Assembly (NCBI GenBank): GCA_002368155.1
Contig: AP018180.1
Span: forward strand, 6,572,871 to 6,636,870
Direction of reading: 5' to 3'
From: Nostoc carneum NIES-2107
Lineage (GTDB): Bacteria > Cyanobacteriota > Cyanobacteriia > Cyanobacteriales > Nostocaceae
Length of the DNA: 64,000 nt
The translations under genes were made by a program, and so were the position numbers. The notes under the pieces were generated by a model, which saw only the letters and a list, made by a program, of their open reading frames with translations, made no database searches and was not told where the DNA came from. Positions 54,843 through 64,000 of this stretch are shown piece after piece (position 1 is the first letter of the stretch; each line of letters opens with the position of its first letter).

Positions 54843-54956
54843 CACAAAATTCAATTCTGACTACAGACTCCTGAATTCTGTTTTGATAAAAATTACTGAT
54901 TCTAAACCAGATTGAGTGTGTGATTACTGTATAGTAAAGTACCATTGACTATTACA

Positions 54957-54984
54957 GGTGCGTTAGCCTGCGGCGTAACACACC
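54957..54984. repeat. Hairpin repeat related to the GATGCGTTA family
   Basis: GGTGCGTTA and TAACACACC arms around a GC-rich loop, followed by CCTACG. It resembles the three 27-bp hairpin copies elsewhere in the window but is more diverged. Confidence 0.5.
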
Positions 54985-55027
54985 CTACGTTTTATGAGAA
55001 TTACGAATTATAAATTACGAATTATAA

Positions 55028-56809
55028 ATGAACCTGTTGAACGATCGCTATCAAGTTATTCGCACTTTGGGTGCTGGTGGGTTTGGCGAAACCTTTCTAG
55101 CAGAAGATAGCTATATGCCTTCTAAGCGCCGTTGTGTAGTCAAACAGCTGAGACCAATTCAAAATAATCCGCAGATTTACCAAATAGTCAAAGAACGGTT
55201 TCAGCGAGAAGCGGCGATTTTAGAAGAACTCGGCGGTGCAACTGACCAAATTCCTACTTTGTTTGCTTATTTTGAAGCAGCAGGGCAATTTTATCTAGTT
55301 CAAGAATGGGTAGAAGGTGATACCCTCACAGCAAAGTTGCAGCAGCAGGGGTTATTTAGCGAACAAGCTATACAGGAATTATTGCTAAATTTGTTACCCG
55401 TGTTGGAATATGTTCACGGTAAGTATATTGTTCACCGCGATATTAAACCGGATAACATTATTTTGCGGCATCGTGACGGCAAACCTGTATTGATTGATTT
55501 TGGTGCGGTGCGCGAATCGATGGGAACGGTGGTGAATTCTCAAGGTTTACCTACCAGTTCGATTGTCATTGGTACGCCAGGCTATATGTCCAGTGAACAG
55601 GCTGCGGGAAGACCAGTTTATTCCAGCGATTTATATAGTGTGGGGATGACAGCAATTTATTTGCTAACTGGGAGACAACCGCAACAAATAGAAGCAGATC
55701 CCCAGACGGCGGATATTATGTGGAGACAATATGCGCCTCATCTGAGTCCGATGATGGCAGATATACTCGATCGCACGATCGCCTATCATCCACGCGATCG
55801 CTTTCCTACAGCTAGAGCCATGCTGGATGCTTTGCAGAGTATAGCAAGTCCTATTCCACCAACACAACCAGTTTTCCATCAACCGCCTGTGGTTACTGTA
55901 CCACCGACTATGCCTGTATCGCCTCGCCCCACTGAACCACCAAAAACCGAACCGCCAAAACCAGAAACTAACAATCGTAATAATGGTTTGGTGATGGGTG
56001 GTTTAATTGTAGGTGGCTTAATTGGTGCGGCTGTAATTATTAGTCAGGTTTTACCAAAACCTACAGTAACATCTTTAAATCAATCTACGCCTTCTGTCGC
56101 TTCCCCATCGCCAACCGCAGCCGCAAGCGATACTCCTGTACCTCAGCCAACAGAGGTCTATAATAATGCACAGCCTAGTGCGTTTTATTTCCTGTCAGAT
56201 TCAGCCTATGCCAAATTACCTGCGGCAAATCTGCGAGTAAAAGCTTTATATAATCAAGGTTACCCTCAAGCTGGCACGTTTTGGCTACCAGACTATCCCA
56301 ATTTATCAGGGCAGCAATTATATGTAGTGTATGTAGGTCATTTTAGCGATCGCAACAGTTGCATAGACCAACTCAAAACTTACGGACAAGCTAATCCTAA
56401 CGCTTATTGTGCTTTTGCTAGTAAAAATGCCAATGTATCGGCGGATAGATTTTATTTTAAACAAATTGCAGGCACATCTACACCCGACCCTACGCCATCT
56501 ACCGCAGCAGTTACTAACACTACGACCAGCAATTACTCTTGGCTTTCCCAAAGATATGTCACCGATGCAGATTTGCAAGATAAAGACGGGTTTCAATTAG
56601 ATATTATGCGAAATTGGGTATTTGCTGTTCATGGACGGCGGTTTGACACTCCAGGTATACAGGATTATTTTAATCAGCAGCCGTGGTATCAACCTACTTA
56701 TTCACCTAAAGAATTTCCTAGTAAATTACTCACAAAATTAGAACAGTACAACGTCGATTATATTGCCAAATATCAGGACAGTTATAACTTAAGACATTTT
56801 AAAAAATAA
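55028..56809 (+). CDS. Serine/threonine protein kinase with C-terminal YARHG domain
   Basis: 593 residues. The N-terminal kinase has a glycine loop LGAGGFGETFLA, lysine in VVKQLRP, catalytic HRDIKPDN and a DFGAVRE Mg site, and TPGYMSSEQ in the activation segment. A proline-rich linker and one membrane helix (near 322-341) follow. The C-terminus (LDIMRNWVFAVHGRRFDTPG...YFNQQPWYQP) fits the extracytoplasmic YARHG domain, which is thought to bind the cell wall. So it looks like an envelope-sensing Hanks-type kinase. Substrates are unknown. Confidence 0.9.
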   Translation: MNLLNDRYQVIRTLGAGGFGETFLAEDSYMPSKRRCVVKQLRPIQNNPQIYQIVKERFQREAAILEELGGATDQIPTLFAYFEAAGQFYLVQEWVEGDTLTAKLQQQGLFSEQAIQELLLNLLPVLEYVHGKYIVHRDIKPDNIILRHRDGKPVLIDFGAVRESMGTVVNSQGLPTSSIVIGTPGYMSSEQAAGRPVYSSDLYSVGMTAIYLLTGRQPQQIEADPQTADIMWRQYAPHLSPMMADILDRTIAYHPRDRFPTARAMLDALQSIASPIPPTQPVFHQPPVVTVPPTMPVSPRPTEPPKTEPPKPETNNRNNGLVMGGLIVGGLIGAAVIISQVLPKPTVTSLNQSTPSVASPSPTAAASDTPVPQPTEVYNNAQPSAFYFLSDSAYAKLPAANLRVKALYNQGYPQAGTFWLPDYPNLSGQQLYVVYVGHFSDRNSCIDQLKTYGQANPNAYCAFASKNANVSADRFYFKQIAGTSTPDPTPSTAAVTNTTTSNYSWLSQRYVTDADLQDKDGFQLDIMRNWVFAVHGRRFDTPGIQDYFNQQPWYQPTYSPKEFPSKLLTKLEQYNVDYIAKYQDSYNLRHFKK

Positions 56810-57448
56810 ACTTTTTTTAACACAATTAAAATATCAGGGGTTTTAAGCTAGTTTTGCCCATATAGTGTTTTTTAACTTTGCATCCCATCCCAATACTGCT
56901 CAGTTAAGCGTTTTGAACCCAAAATTGGTTTTGAGGAAAAGGTTAAAGGTTAAAGGTTTTTTATTTCCTTTTTCCCCTTCCCCTTTTACCCATTCCCCAT
57001 TATTAAAAGATTAGTTGCCTTCCAGAATCGAGAAATTTTAGTTAGGCTATCTATTAGATTCACTTTCTACGCTTTTGCCATAGCTTGGATATATGGGACT
57101 CAGTGATGAGTTCCTTAATAAGCGTGCTTTTCCTTAAGAAATGCATAACGCTGTTCGCTTAAACCAAATCCGCGTCTTTAGCTTGGTAACAAATGCTCAA
57201 AGCCAATTGAACAAAGTATAAATAACCACTATTTATATCAATGGTTGATTTGGTTTTTGCCTTGGTACTAATAGCTGCGGAGTATCGTAGTGAATGATGT
57301 TGATGTTATCGAATTATTTCTGTTGATGGTTCGCTCACTCAATCAAGTGTGCCGATTCGCACATCTACAGCAGTTGCAGCCAACCTGAGTCTATTGTGTA
57401 AGTCCGTCCGGAATTTCTTTGACCTAGCAAGAGAAGGAATCAATAGTA
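56810..57448. other. Spacer with short repeats, no gene seen
   Basis: About 640 bp. It contains short direct repeats (GGTTAAA at about 56940-56958) and pyrimidine-rich runs near 56970-57000; no credible coding frame or strong hairpin. Confidence 0.4.
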
Positions 57449-58516
57449 ATGGCACACCTGTTTGAACCATTTAGTATTCGTGATGTGACATTTCGCAACC
57501 GCATTGCCGTTTCACCTATGTGCCAATATTCTAGTACGAATGGTTTTGCTAATGATTGGCACAAAATTCATCTAGCTTCTCGTGCTGTTGGTGGTTCGGG
57601 GTTGGTGCTAACAGAAGCAGCAGCGGTAGAGGCGCGGGGACGTATTAGTCCGCAAGATTTGGGAATCTGGTCAGATGAACACATTGAAAATTTAGCCCAG
57701 ATTGTGGAATTAATTCATAACTTTGGTGCTGTGTCGGGAATTCAACTGGCTCATGCGGGGAGAAAAGCTAGTACCGCCAAACCCAGCAAAGGAGGAAAAT
57801 TTTTAGATGAATCCCAGGAGGGGTGGCGACCTCTTGTGTCCAGCAGTGCGATCGCTTTTAGTAAAGATGCTCCCATACCAGAAGCTTTGACTTTAGATGG
57901 TATTCAACAAGTTACTGAAGCTTTTATCCAAGCTGCTCAACGTTCCTTGCAAGCAGGGTTTAAAGTTATTGAAATTCATGCAGCTCACGGCTACTTGCTG
58001 CACCAATTTCTCTCACCGCTAGTCAATACTCGTACAGATGATTACGGCGGTAGTTTTGAAAACCGGACTCGGCTGCTGCGGGAAGTGGTTCAAGGAGTGC
58101 GAGAAGTCTGGCCGCAAAGCAATCCATTATTTGTGCGAATCTCCGCTACTGATTGGGTAGATAAAGGTTGGGATATAGAGCAAAGTATCGCTTTAAGTGA
58201 CAAACTGAAGTCTTTGGGTGTGGATCTCATCGATTGCTCATCTGGTGGCATTATCCCAGGAATTAATATTCCCTCAAAACCAGGTTATCAGACTCAATTT
58301 GCCGAGCGTATCCGCAAAGAAGCCAAGATTGAAACAGGGGCCGTTGGCTTAATTACATCTCCTGAACAAGCTGAAAAAATTATTAATACAGGAGTAGCGG
58401 ACATAGTATTGTTAGGGCGGGAATTACTTCGTAATCCTTACTGGCCACATCTTGCAGCCAAACAGCTAGGACACGAAAAACTTTGGCCTGTACAATACGA
58501 TCGCGCTTGGTTGTAA
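57449..58516 (+). CDS. Old-yellow-enzyme family NAD(P)H:flavin oxidoreductase (YqjM/NamA-like)
   Basis: 355 residues, FMN-binding TIM barrel. Marks are RNRIAVSPMCQYSS near the N-terminus (cysteine of the YqjM class), the substrate-binding HAAHGYLLHQFLSP and NTRTDDYGGSFENRTRLL, and a C-terminal GAVGLITSP phosphate site. Such enzymes reduce activated C=C bonds in enones and take part in detoxification. The natural substrate is unknown. Ribosome site AGAAGGA lies before the ATG. It is monocistronic. Confidence 0.92.
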   Translation: MAHLFEPFSIRDVTFRNRIAVSPMCQYSSTNGFANDWHKIHLASRAVGGSGLVLTEAAAVEARGRISPQDLGIWSDEHIENLAQIVELIHNFGAVSGIQLAHAGRKASTAKPSKGGKFLDESQEGWRPLVSSSAIAFSKDAPIPEALTLDGIQQVTEAFIQAAQRSLQAGFKVIEIHAAHGYLLHQFLSPLVNTRTDDYGGSFENRTRLLREVVQGVREVWPQSNPLFVRISATDWVDKGWDIEQSIALSDKLKSLGVDLIDCSSGGIIPGINIPSKPGYQTQFAERIRKEAKIETGAVGLITSPEQAEKIINTGVADIVLLGRELLRNPYWPHLAAKQLGHEKLWPVQYDRAWL

Positions 58517-58655
58517 TTATGATCAAATACCCTGAAATCATCATAAATTAAGCACAAACCCCTCCTCTAACTTTTTGTTTTAAACAGCAAGAAATTAGGG
58601 GTGGGGTATTTTCAAATTTTATAAGAGTGTTCCAAAAAATAAACGATCCAAAACC

Positions 58656-58761
58656 TGTCATTGCGAGCGAAACGGAGTGGAGCGTTCGCGTAGCGTCTCG
58701 CAGAGAAGCAATCTCAGCCCTTGCGATTGCTTCATTCCGCTTTGCTCCATTCGCAATGACA
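58656..58761. repeat. Palindromic MITE-like repeat
   Basis: Starts TGTCATTGCGAGCGAAACGG and ends with the complement TCGCAATGACA; the inside holds GC-rich hairpins (GCGTAGCGTCTCGC). It is 106 bp of GC-richer sequence in an AT-rich spacer and fits the dispersed, non-coding, probably mobile repeats of Nostocales. The rest of the 58517-59101 spacer has no gene. Confidence 0.65.
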
Positions 58762-59101
58762 ATTGAGCATTTTTTTACTTGGAGTACTCTAATTGTCATT
58801 GTTTTTTCCCTTGCATCCTCTGCATCCCCTGCTCAAGGGAGCGATGAGTTATTTTTTATTTGGAAGTCCTCTATTGGCGCGTTGACCAATTTTTTCATTA
58901 CTTCTCCTACTTAAAGCTGATGAACTTTCGTTTTACCTTCCTTAAGATTGCTGGCATTCGCTTTCACGCTTTCTAGCAATACGGTTTAATATTTCCCTCT
59001 TTCCCAAATTCAGGGAAAAGAAAAATGCTGATCTCAAAGCAACCAGAACACTTGATCAGCAGAGGGAAAATTCTCAAAATCCCTGTTTGGAGGTAATAAC
59101 G

Positions 59102-60082
59102 ATGAGATCACTAGTGAAACAAGAAACGCAGATGAAATACCGCCAACTCGGTAACAGCGATCTACGCGTTTCGGAAATTAGCCTTGGCTCATGGCTCACT
59201 TATGGGGGTGCAGTTGAGCAGCAAAACGCAGAAGCTTGTATTCACAAAGCTTTTGAAGTGGGAATCAATTTTTTAGATACTGCTAATGTTTACGCTACTG
59301 GTGGAGCTGAATCCTTTTTAGGCCAAGTATTACAAGGAATTGACCGTTCCTCATATATCTTAGCTACTAAGGTATTTTTCCCCATGTCACCTGATGACAG
59401 AGGACTATCAGCAGCCCAAATCCACAAACAAATCGATGCTTCGCTGCAACGCCTACGTACAGATTACGTTGACCTTTACCAATGTCACCGCTACGATGTC
59501 AACACACCCCTAGAAGAGACAATGACGGCACTCACTGAGGTAGTACGTCAAGGAAAGGCGCGTTACATCGGCTTTAGCGAATGGAGTCCCGAGCAAATTC
59601 AAGCAGCATTAAATCTTTCTGGTGTTGAGCGCTTTGTTTCCAGTCAACCCCAATATTCTATGTTGTGGCGCAAACCAGAAGCTGAGGTGTTTCAATTATG
59701 TACAGATAACGGTATCAGTCAGATTGTTTGGTCACCACTAGCTCAGGGCATACTTACTGGCAAATATCGCCCAGGAGAAGCGCCACCATCAGATTCTCGT
59801 GCAGGTAACGAGAAAATGAATATGTTTTTTACCAAAGATTTATTTAGCGATCGCATCCTTTCCGCAGTACAACAACTCAAACCCATCGCCCAAGACTTAG
59901 GCTTGAGTATGCCACAGTTAGCTTTAGCTTGGGTACTGCGCGATCAACGTGTAGCTTCAGCCATTATCGGTGCTAGCCGTCCCGATCAAATTGTCGATAA
60001 TGCTGCTGCATCCGGTGTAGAACTAGATGCTGATGTACAAGCAGCGATTGATCAAGCACTAGCATCTGTGATTCAGAGGTAA
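59102..60082 (+). CDS. Aldo/keto reductase (Kv-beta-like group)
   Basis: 326 residues from ATG 59102, chosen for the strong GGAGG site 8 bp upstream; an in-frame TTG at 59087 precedes that site and is rejected. The TIM-barrel catalytic tetrad is visible: Asp in FLDTANVYATGGAE, Tyr in the same segment, Lys in LATKVFFP and His in LYQCHRYD. The C-terminal SPLAQGILTGKYRPGE and IIGASRPDQIVDN bind NADPH. It reduces aldehydes or ketones; the substrate is not known. Confidence 0.93.
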   Translation: MRSLVKQETQMKYRQLGNSDLRVSEISLGSWLTYGGAVEQQNAEACIHKAFEVGINFLDTANVYATGGAESFLGQVLQGIDRSSYILATKVFFPMSPDDRGLSAAQIHKQIDASLQRLRTDYVDLYQCHRYDVNTPLEETMTALTEVVRQGKARYIGFSEWSPEQIQAALNLSGVERFVSSQPQYSMLWRKPEAEVFQLCTDNGISQIVWSPLAQGILTGKYRPGEAPPSDSRAGNEKMNMFFTKDLFSDRILSAVQQLKPIAQDLGLSMPQLALAWVLRDQRVASAIIGASRPDQIVDNAAASGVELDADVQAAIDQALASVIQR

Positions 60083-60087
60083 AGTTG

Positions 60088-60148
60088 AATGGGTAATGGG
60101 TAATGGGTAATGGGTAATTGGTGTTTGGTGTTTGGTGTTTGGTGTTTG
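60088..60148. repeat. Two adjacent 7-bp tandem repeats
   Basis: About four copies of TAATGGG followed by about four copies of TTTGGTG, just after the aldo/keto reductase stop. This is a typical short tandem repeat cluster of filamentous cyanobacteria. Confidence 0.9.
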
Positions 60149-60215
60149 TCATTAATTCTCCCCCTGCTCCCTGCCCCCTGCCCCGTTGCTTTTCCCACTC
60201 CCCAATCCCCAATCA

Positions 60216-61337
60216 ATGCTTAATTCCTCTAATTCATCCCCTGACGCTTCTTATACTCGCCCGCAGCGACGGGGGAAGCATAAAATTTTTATTGGTATGG
60301 CTCCTGGTGTGGGCAAAACTTACAAAATGCTGGAAGAAGCACATCAGCTGAAGCAGGATGGTATTGATGTTGTAATTGGCATTTTGGAAACCCACGGACG
60401 CAAAGAGACTGCTCAGAAAGCCGCAGGATTAGAGGTAATTCCTCGCAAAACCAGTATCCGCCAGAATATTACCTTAGAGGAAATGGATACAGAGGCTATT
60501 TTAGTGCGATCGCCTCAACTGGTTCTAGTTGATGAACTGGCTCATACCAATATCCCAGATTCCCCAAGAGAAAAGCGCTACCAAGATGTAGAAGTAATTT
60601 TAAACGCTGGAATTGATGTTTACTCTACTGTCAATATTCAACATTTAGAAAGTTTGAATGATGTAGTCGCCAGAATCACCAGTGTAGTGGTGCGCGAACG
60701 GATTCCCGATCGCTTGCTTGAGGAAGCTGACGCTGTTGTCGTGATTGATGTTACGCCGGAAACTCTAGAAGAGCGCTTGCGAGAAGGTAAGATTTATGGA
60801 GCTAATAAAATCGAGCAATCTTTAGAAAACTTCTTTCAGCGCCGCAACTTGATTGCTTTACGGGAACTAGCTTTACGAGAAGTCGCAGATACAGTTGAAG
60901 AAGAAGCCAACACCTCTATCGTAGTTGGACAAACTTGTAATGTTCACGAACGAGTTTTAGTTTGTATTTCTACCTATCCAAATTCCGTGCAATTGCTGCG
61001 TCGAGGCGCACGGATTGCAAACTACATGAATGCGCGGCTGTATGTTGTCTTTGTTGCCGATCCCGAACGTTTCCTGACTAAAGAAGAAAGTTTACACATC
61101 GATACTTGTGAGCAACTTTGCCGTGAATTTGGTGGAGAATTTTTGCACGTTAAAAGTCAAACTGTCGCCCAAACAATTGCTCAAGTTGCAGCAGATTATC
61201 ACATCACACAAATAGTCATCGGTGAAAGCCAACAACCCAGATGGAGACGATTCTTTAAAAGACCTTTTACTCAACGCTTAATGGAATTAATTAGACAACA
61301 AAACATCGATTTACATATCATTGCTACTAAAAATTAA
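60216..61337 (+). CDS. kdpD: Short KdpD: KdpD domain plus universal-stress domain, no kinase
   Basis: 373 residues from ATG 60216. The KdpD N-terminal domain has Walker A GMAPGVGKTYKMLE, GILETHGRKET and LVLVDELAHTNIPDSPREKRYQD. A universal-stress domain follows (LVCISTYPNSVQLLRRGARI ... QIVIGESQQPRWRRFF). The membrane and histidine kinase halves of enteric KdpD are absent, as in other cyanobacterial short KdpD proteins. It should sense K+ or ATP/c-di-AMP-like signals and modulate the Kdp potassium pump, but no kdpABC genes are in the window. Confidence 0.88.
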   Translation: MLNSSNSSPDASYTRPQRRGKHKIFIGMAPGVGKTYKMLEEAHQLKQDGIDVVIGILETHGRKETAQKAAGLEVIPRKTSIRQNITLEEMDTEAILVRSPQLVLVDELAHTNIPDSPREKRYQDVEVILNAGIDVYSTVNIQHLESLNDVVARITSVVVRERIPDRLLEEADAVVVIDVTPETLEERLREGKIYGANKIEQSLENFFQRRNLIALRELALREVADTVEEEANTSIVVGQTCNVHERVLVCISTYPNSVQLLRRGARIANYMNARLYVVFVADPERFLTKEESLHIDTCEQLCREFGGEFLHVKSQTVAQTIAQVAADYHITQIVIGESQQPRWRRFFKRPFTQRLMELIRQQNIDLHIIATKN

Positions 61338-61477
61338 TTAGCTATTTATATTGATAAATATAACTTACTTCAAGACTTGTTTACCAATGGAATTCCTCTA
61401 CAGAAGATTGATATCAAGTCAGGCTAATCACTTACGATATCCTTGGTCTTATTGGTAATTGGTAAACTGTATCTTTC

Positions 61478-61546
61478 TTACTCATTACCCATTACTCATT
61501 ACCCATTACTCATTACCCATTACTCATTACCCATTACCCATTACCA
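61478..61546. repeat. Short tandem repeat (ATTACTC/ATTACCC)
   Basis: About nine alternating heptamers ATTACTC and ATTACCC. Within the 61338-61718 spacer nothing else is recognisable. Confidence 0.9.
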
Positions 61547-61718
61547 ACCCTCACAGATATGATAATTTTTCAAATTGACATGATATGAAAGCCTCTTTCA
61601 GCTTGAATTTCACACAATTGCGTACAAATGTACTATAATGATAGTATAGCGCCCACAAAGCCTGTTGAAGTGCAAAATGGCTCTGTAGCAGTTTTCTGGA
61701 AGATGGATTAAAAATTCT

Positions 61719-61982
61719 ATGATGAAGCACTACATTCTCAACCTTAATCCCACTGCTAAACATGAATGGGATCGGTGTATTTTGCGCGATCCACTCACTG
61801 CAAAACGCCCAGATATTGCCAAAATAATTGCTGATGCGGTTGGTGCTGATACAGGCAGTTATTTAGTGAGTGTGAACATCGAAGTAACTGTTTTGGAACA
61901 AGCGGCTGTACCACAAGCTGAACAACTATCACTCTCATTCTCAGAGATGAATAATCAATCGCAATTACGAGAAGTGGCGTAA
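61719..61982 (+). CDS. Small hypothetical protein
   Basis: 87 residues opening MMKHYILNLNPTAKHEWDRC, with ADAVGADTGSYLVSVNIEVT in the middle. It is soluble, with no signal or membrane segment. No family is recognised. The frame ends cleanly and composition is protein-like, so it is probably real. It lies in the same direction as the next small gene 175 bp away. Confidence 0.55.
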   Translation: MMKHYILNLNPTAKHEWDRCILRDPLTAKRPDIAKIIADAVGADTGSYLVSVNIEVTVLEQAAVPQAEQLSLSFSEMNNQSQLREVA

Positions 61983-62157
61983 TTACTGCGAAAGGCAAAG
62001 TGCTGGATTTTTACCCCTCATTTCTAATGATATAGCAATCACAAATTATTGGTGAAAGATTAAAGTTCGCTCCCGCAATTTTTCACAAATTCGCTAGTAA
62101 AGCTATAGCGATATAGCTAGATTTTCGGTCAATATTTTTGGCAAGGAAGATTATTTG

Positions 62158-62529
62158 ATGATGCAACTGAGTTATTATCCAGATGCAATAGTTCAAGCTG
62201 CCCAAAGAGTGAATGAAATAGACTCTCAGTTAATGGCAGTTCAACAGCAAATTAACCGCTTTGAAGGCAATGCTGATCGTAGCGCCTCTTTTGACATGGA
62301 TTTGAAAAACGATGCTCAACGCAAAGCGCGTCGCTTTGAAGTGCTGCTGGTGAATCAAGAATACCAAAAGGCAATCGATACCCAAATTAGATTAACTGCT
62401 GACAAAGCAAATGCGATCGCTCATTTGGAATACTTGCGTAACCAGTTTAGTGTCGCTAAGTTAGAAGCGAGATTAGCTATTGCTCAACAATTAACTGATT
62501 TTGAATCTCGCGAATTAGTTGGATTGTAA
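62158..62529 (+). CDS. Small helical hypothetical protein
   Basis: About 123 residues from ATG 62158 with an AAGGAAGA site upstream. Almost entirely alpha-helical and charged (VNEIDSQLMAVQQQINRFEG, KARRFEVLLVNQEYQKAIDT), suggesting a coiled-coil bundle. No catalytic motif. No family is recognised. Confidence 0.65.
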   Translation: MMQLSYYPDAIVQAAQRVNEIDSQLMAVQQQINRFEGNADRSASFDMDLKNDAQRKARRFEVLLVNQEYQKAIDTQIRLTADKANAIAHLEYLRNQFSVAKLEARLAIAQQLTDFESRELVGL

Positions 62530-62594
62530 TTAAAATGTTGGGTTGACGAAAGTAAACCCAACACCTATATCCTCGTTGGATTTATCAAATTTTC

Positions 62595-62621
62595 GATGCG
62601 TTACGCTATCGCTAACGCATC
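62595..62621. repeat. Dispersed hairpin repeat, copy 3 (inverted)
   Basis: Exact reverse complement of the 27-bp unit at 15833-15859. It lies between two convergent genes, where it may stabilise transcript ends. Confidence 0.85.
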
Positions 62622-62631
62622 CTACTTTTAT

Positions 62632-63807
62632 TTATAAATTAGGTAGAAGTGATGGCGATATTTGTTGAGGAAATTTAGAGGATAATAGTTGAGCAATTTG
62701 TTGATTAATATTTGTCACATCAAAACGCTGACTAGCAATATTTCTCGCATGATTTGCCATAGCGGTAATTTTATCTGTGTCTTGCAAACAAATATTAATT
62801 ACCTGTGCTAATTCCTCAGCTTCACCAGGGTTAACTAAAAAACCATTAATCCCGGATTCTACTAATTCTATTGCACCCCCAGCTTTAGCTGCGACTACAG
62901 GTGTACCGCATAGCATCGCCTCAACAATGACTCTACCAAAGGGTTCTGCAAAAGTGGAAGTATGAGCAACTAAGTTACAAGCTGCCATTAATTGCGGAAT
63001 ATCAGCACGAAATCCTAAAAATTTGATGCGGTTTTCTAGCCCTAAATTAGCAACCTGTTGATGTAATTGTTGCACATAATCATCTTCGCCAAAAAGTGCA
63101 TCACCAACTAAAATTGCTGTTACTTCTTCGGGACATTTAGCAATGGCATCTATTAAAATATGTTGCCCTTTCCAAGGTGATAGTCGGCTGAAATGTCCTA
63201 CTACAAATTTTCCTGTCAGCCCTAACTCTTCTTTTAATTTTTGTATATCAGACTCACAGGTTTGATAAGTTTTTGAATCAAAACCGTTATAGACAACTGT
63301 GGTAATATCTTCACGTCCGCCTGCTTCTATAAAGGCTTGCTGACTCGCTTGAGAATTAGCAAGAACTAAAGATGCAAAATAATTAGCTAAGTTAACAGCA
63401 ATGCTGCGGTTAGTTTGGCTGAAATGCTCTTTGGAGAGAATATCATGCAAATGATAGACCAGAGGACGACGTGCGAAAAAACTTGCGATCGCACCAATGA
63501 CTAATGCCTTTTGTGTATTGGCATAAATGACATCATAATCTTGAGCTATCTGTACTACCTTCGCAATTAGAGGTAGCAGTTGCTTGAAACTGGCTAATCC
63601 TTGCAGAAAGCTGCTATATTTTTGCACAGAGATAGCTTGATTGGTTAAAACTTCCACCGGAATCTGGTGTTCTTGGAGTAAAGTTTTAAAAGGCCCATCA
63701 GCAAATAACCCAACAAGAGAGCGATCGCGGTAAGGTTTAGCAATATCTATCAAACATAATTCTGCGCCCCCTGGCTTACCACTTTGGTCTAAAAATAAAA
63801 TTTTCAT
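62632..63807 (-). CDS. Family 4 glycosyltransferase
   Basis: 391 residues, GT-B fold. N-terminal LFLDQSGKPGGAELCLID glycine loop, middle KFVVGHFSRLSPWKGQHILI, and the nucleotide-sugar site EPFGRVIVEAMLCGTPVVAA with KAGGAIELVESGINGFLV. Such retaining enzymes build lipopolysaccharide, exopolysaccharide or glycolipids. It is read away from the tandem-repeat region at the window end. Donor and acceptor are unknown. Confidence 0.92.
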   Translation of the reverse strand: MKILFLDQSGKPGGAELCLIDIAKPYRDRSLVGLFADGPFKTLLQEHQIPVEVLTNQAISVQKYSSFLQGLASFKQLLPLIAKVVQIAQDYDVIYANTQKALVIGAIASFFARRPLVYHLHDILSKEHFSQTNRSIAVNLANYFASLVLANSQASQQAFIEAGGREDITTVVYNGFDSKTYQTCESDIQKLKEELGLTGKFVVGHFSRLSPWKGQHILIDAIAKCPEEVTAILVGDALFGEDDYVQQLHQQVANLGLENRIKFLGFRADIPQLMAACNLVAHTSTFAEPFGRVIVEAMLCGTPVVAAKAGGAIELVESGINGFLVNPGEAEELAQVINICLQDTDKITAMANHARNIASQRFDVTNINQQIAQLLSSKFPQQISPSLLPNL

Positions 63808-63813
63808 AATTTG

Positions 63814-64000
63814 GGTTTGTCATTTGTTATTTGTCATTTGTCATTTGGTAATGGGTAATAGGTAATTGGTAATTGGGATTTTTACCCTGCTTTCTCATCT
63901 CCCTCTACTTCCTTATCCCCAGTCACCAGTCACCAGTCCCCAGTCCCCAGTCCCCAGTCCCCAGTCCCCAATCCCCAATCCCCAGTCCCCAATCCCCAGT
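63814..64000. repeat. Dense short tandem repeats at the window end
   Basis: Runs of TTTGTCA, then TAATGGG-like units, then about a dozen copies of the heptamer CAGTCCC or AATCCCC, continuing past the window edge. These are typical intergenic repeats of filamentous cyanobacteria. Confidence 0.9.

Noticed and set aside
54514..54915. 133-codon frame with YYIGDRN heptad repeats, and several parallel frames on both strands
   Set aside because: The 21-bp repeat has no stops and its length is divisible by three, so every frame stays open; the frame starts inside the exoprotein gene and has no ribosome site.
58627..58914. 95-codon frame after the old-yellow-enzyme gene
   Set aside because: It runs through a palindromic dispersed repeat and lacks protein-like composition.

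Overview
The window looks like a chromosomal segment of a filamentous, probably heterocyst-forming cyanobacterium (Nostocales). The evidence is the many GCGATCGC (HIP1) octamers, the 7-bp short tandem repeats between genes, a short orphan KdpD, FHA-type two-partner exoproteins and cyanobacterial hairpin repeats. No species can be named from the sequence alone.

Region 1 (1-13 kb) is an exopolysaccharide locus. It holds a 5'-truncated asparagine-synthase-like gene, a Wzx-type flippase, two tandemly duplicated family-2 glycosyltransferases, a secreted GH74-like beta-propeller glycanase, a histidine kinase/response regulator pair, a small convergent gene, a WecG/TagA/CpsF transferase and an initiating sugar-phosphate transferase. 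Region 2 (13-23 kb) is housekeeping and accessory: an RNA-repair operon (ATP-dependent ligase plus HD-Pnk), an S4 protein, a UBP zinc finger, an ankyrin protein, tRNA-Thr and tRNA-Tyr, an ABC exporter, a lumenal DUF6816-like protein, and a small GTPase / roadblock / protoglobin group.

Region 3 (about 23.65-47.3 kb) is a Tn7-like CRISPR-associated transposon (CAST) of type I-B (I-MYXAN-like Cas proteins). It carries cas6-cas8-cas7-cas5, a 4-repeat CRISPR array, cargo, a divergent xre-tniQ operon, and tnsAB(fused)-tnsC-tnsD, and it stops just short of a tRNA-Val gene. It lacks cas1, cas2 and cas3, as expected for RNA-guided transposition. A 24-bp perfect inverted repeat bounds it, but no target-site duplication is evident, tnsD has lost about 83 internal residues, and a second, V-K-like terminus sits between the element and the tRNA.

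The cargo is a conflict-gene island. It has a type I restriction system with intact hsdR but hsdM and hsdS fused by deletion, a nucleotidyltransferase pair sitting between two copies of the hsdS 3' end, a Uma2 nuclease, small DNA-binding proteins, and an EACC1-like protein overlapping a 1353-residue gene. That gene joins a caspase domain, a tandem array of 87-residue helical modules, a membrane segment and a complete class A penicillin-binding protein (GT51 plus transpeptidase). This caspase-to-cell-wall-synthase fusion is the most unusual object in the window.

Region 4 (47.3-64 kb) returns to the core genome: tRNA-Val, dxs, a large FHA-type exoprotein followed by a HIP1-bearing 21-bp minisatellite, a Ser/Thr kinase with a C-terminal YARHG domain, an old-yellow-enzyme homologue, an aldo/keto reductase, a short KdpD, two small unknown genes and a family-4 glycosyltransferase.
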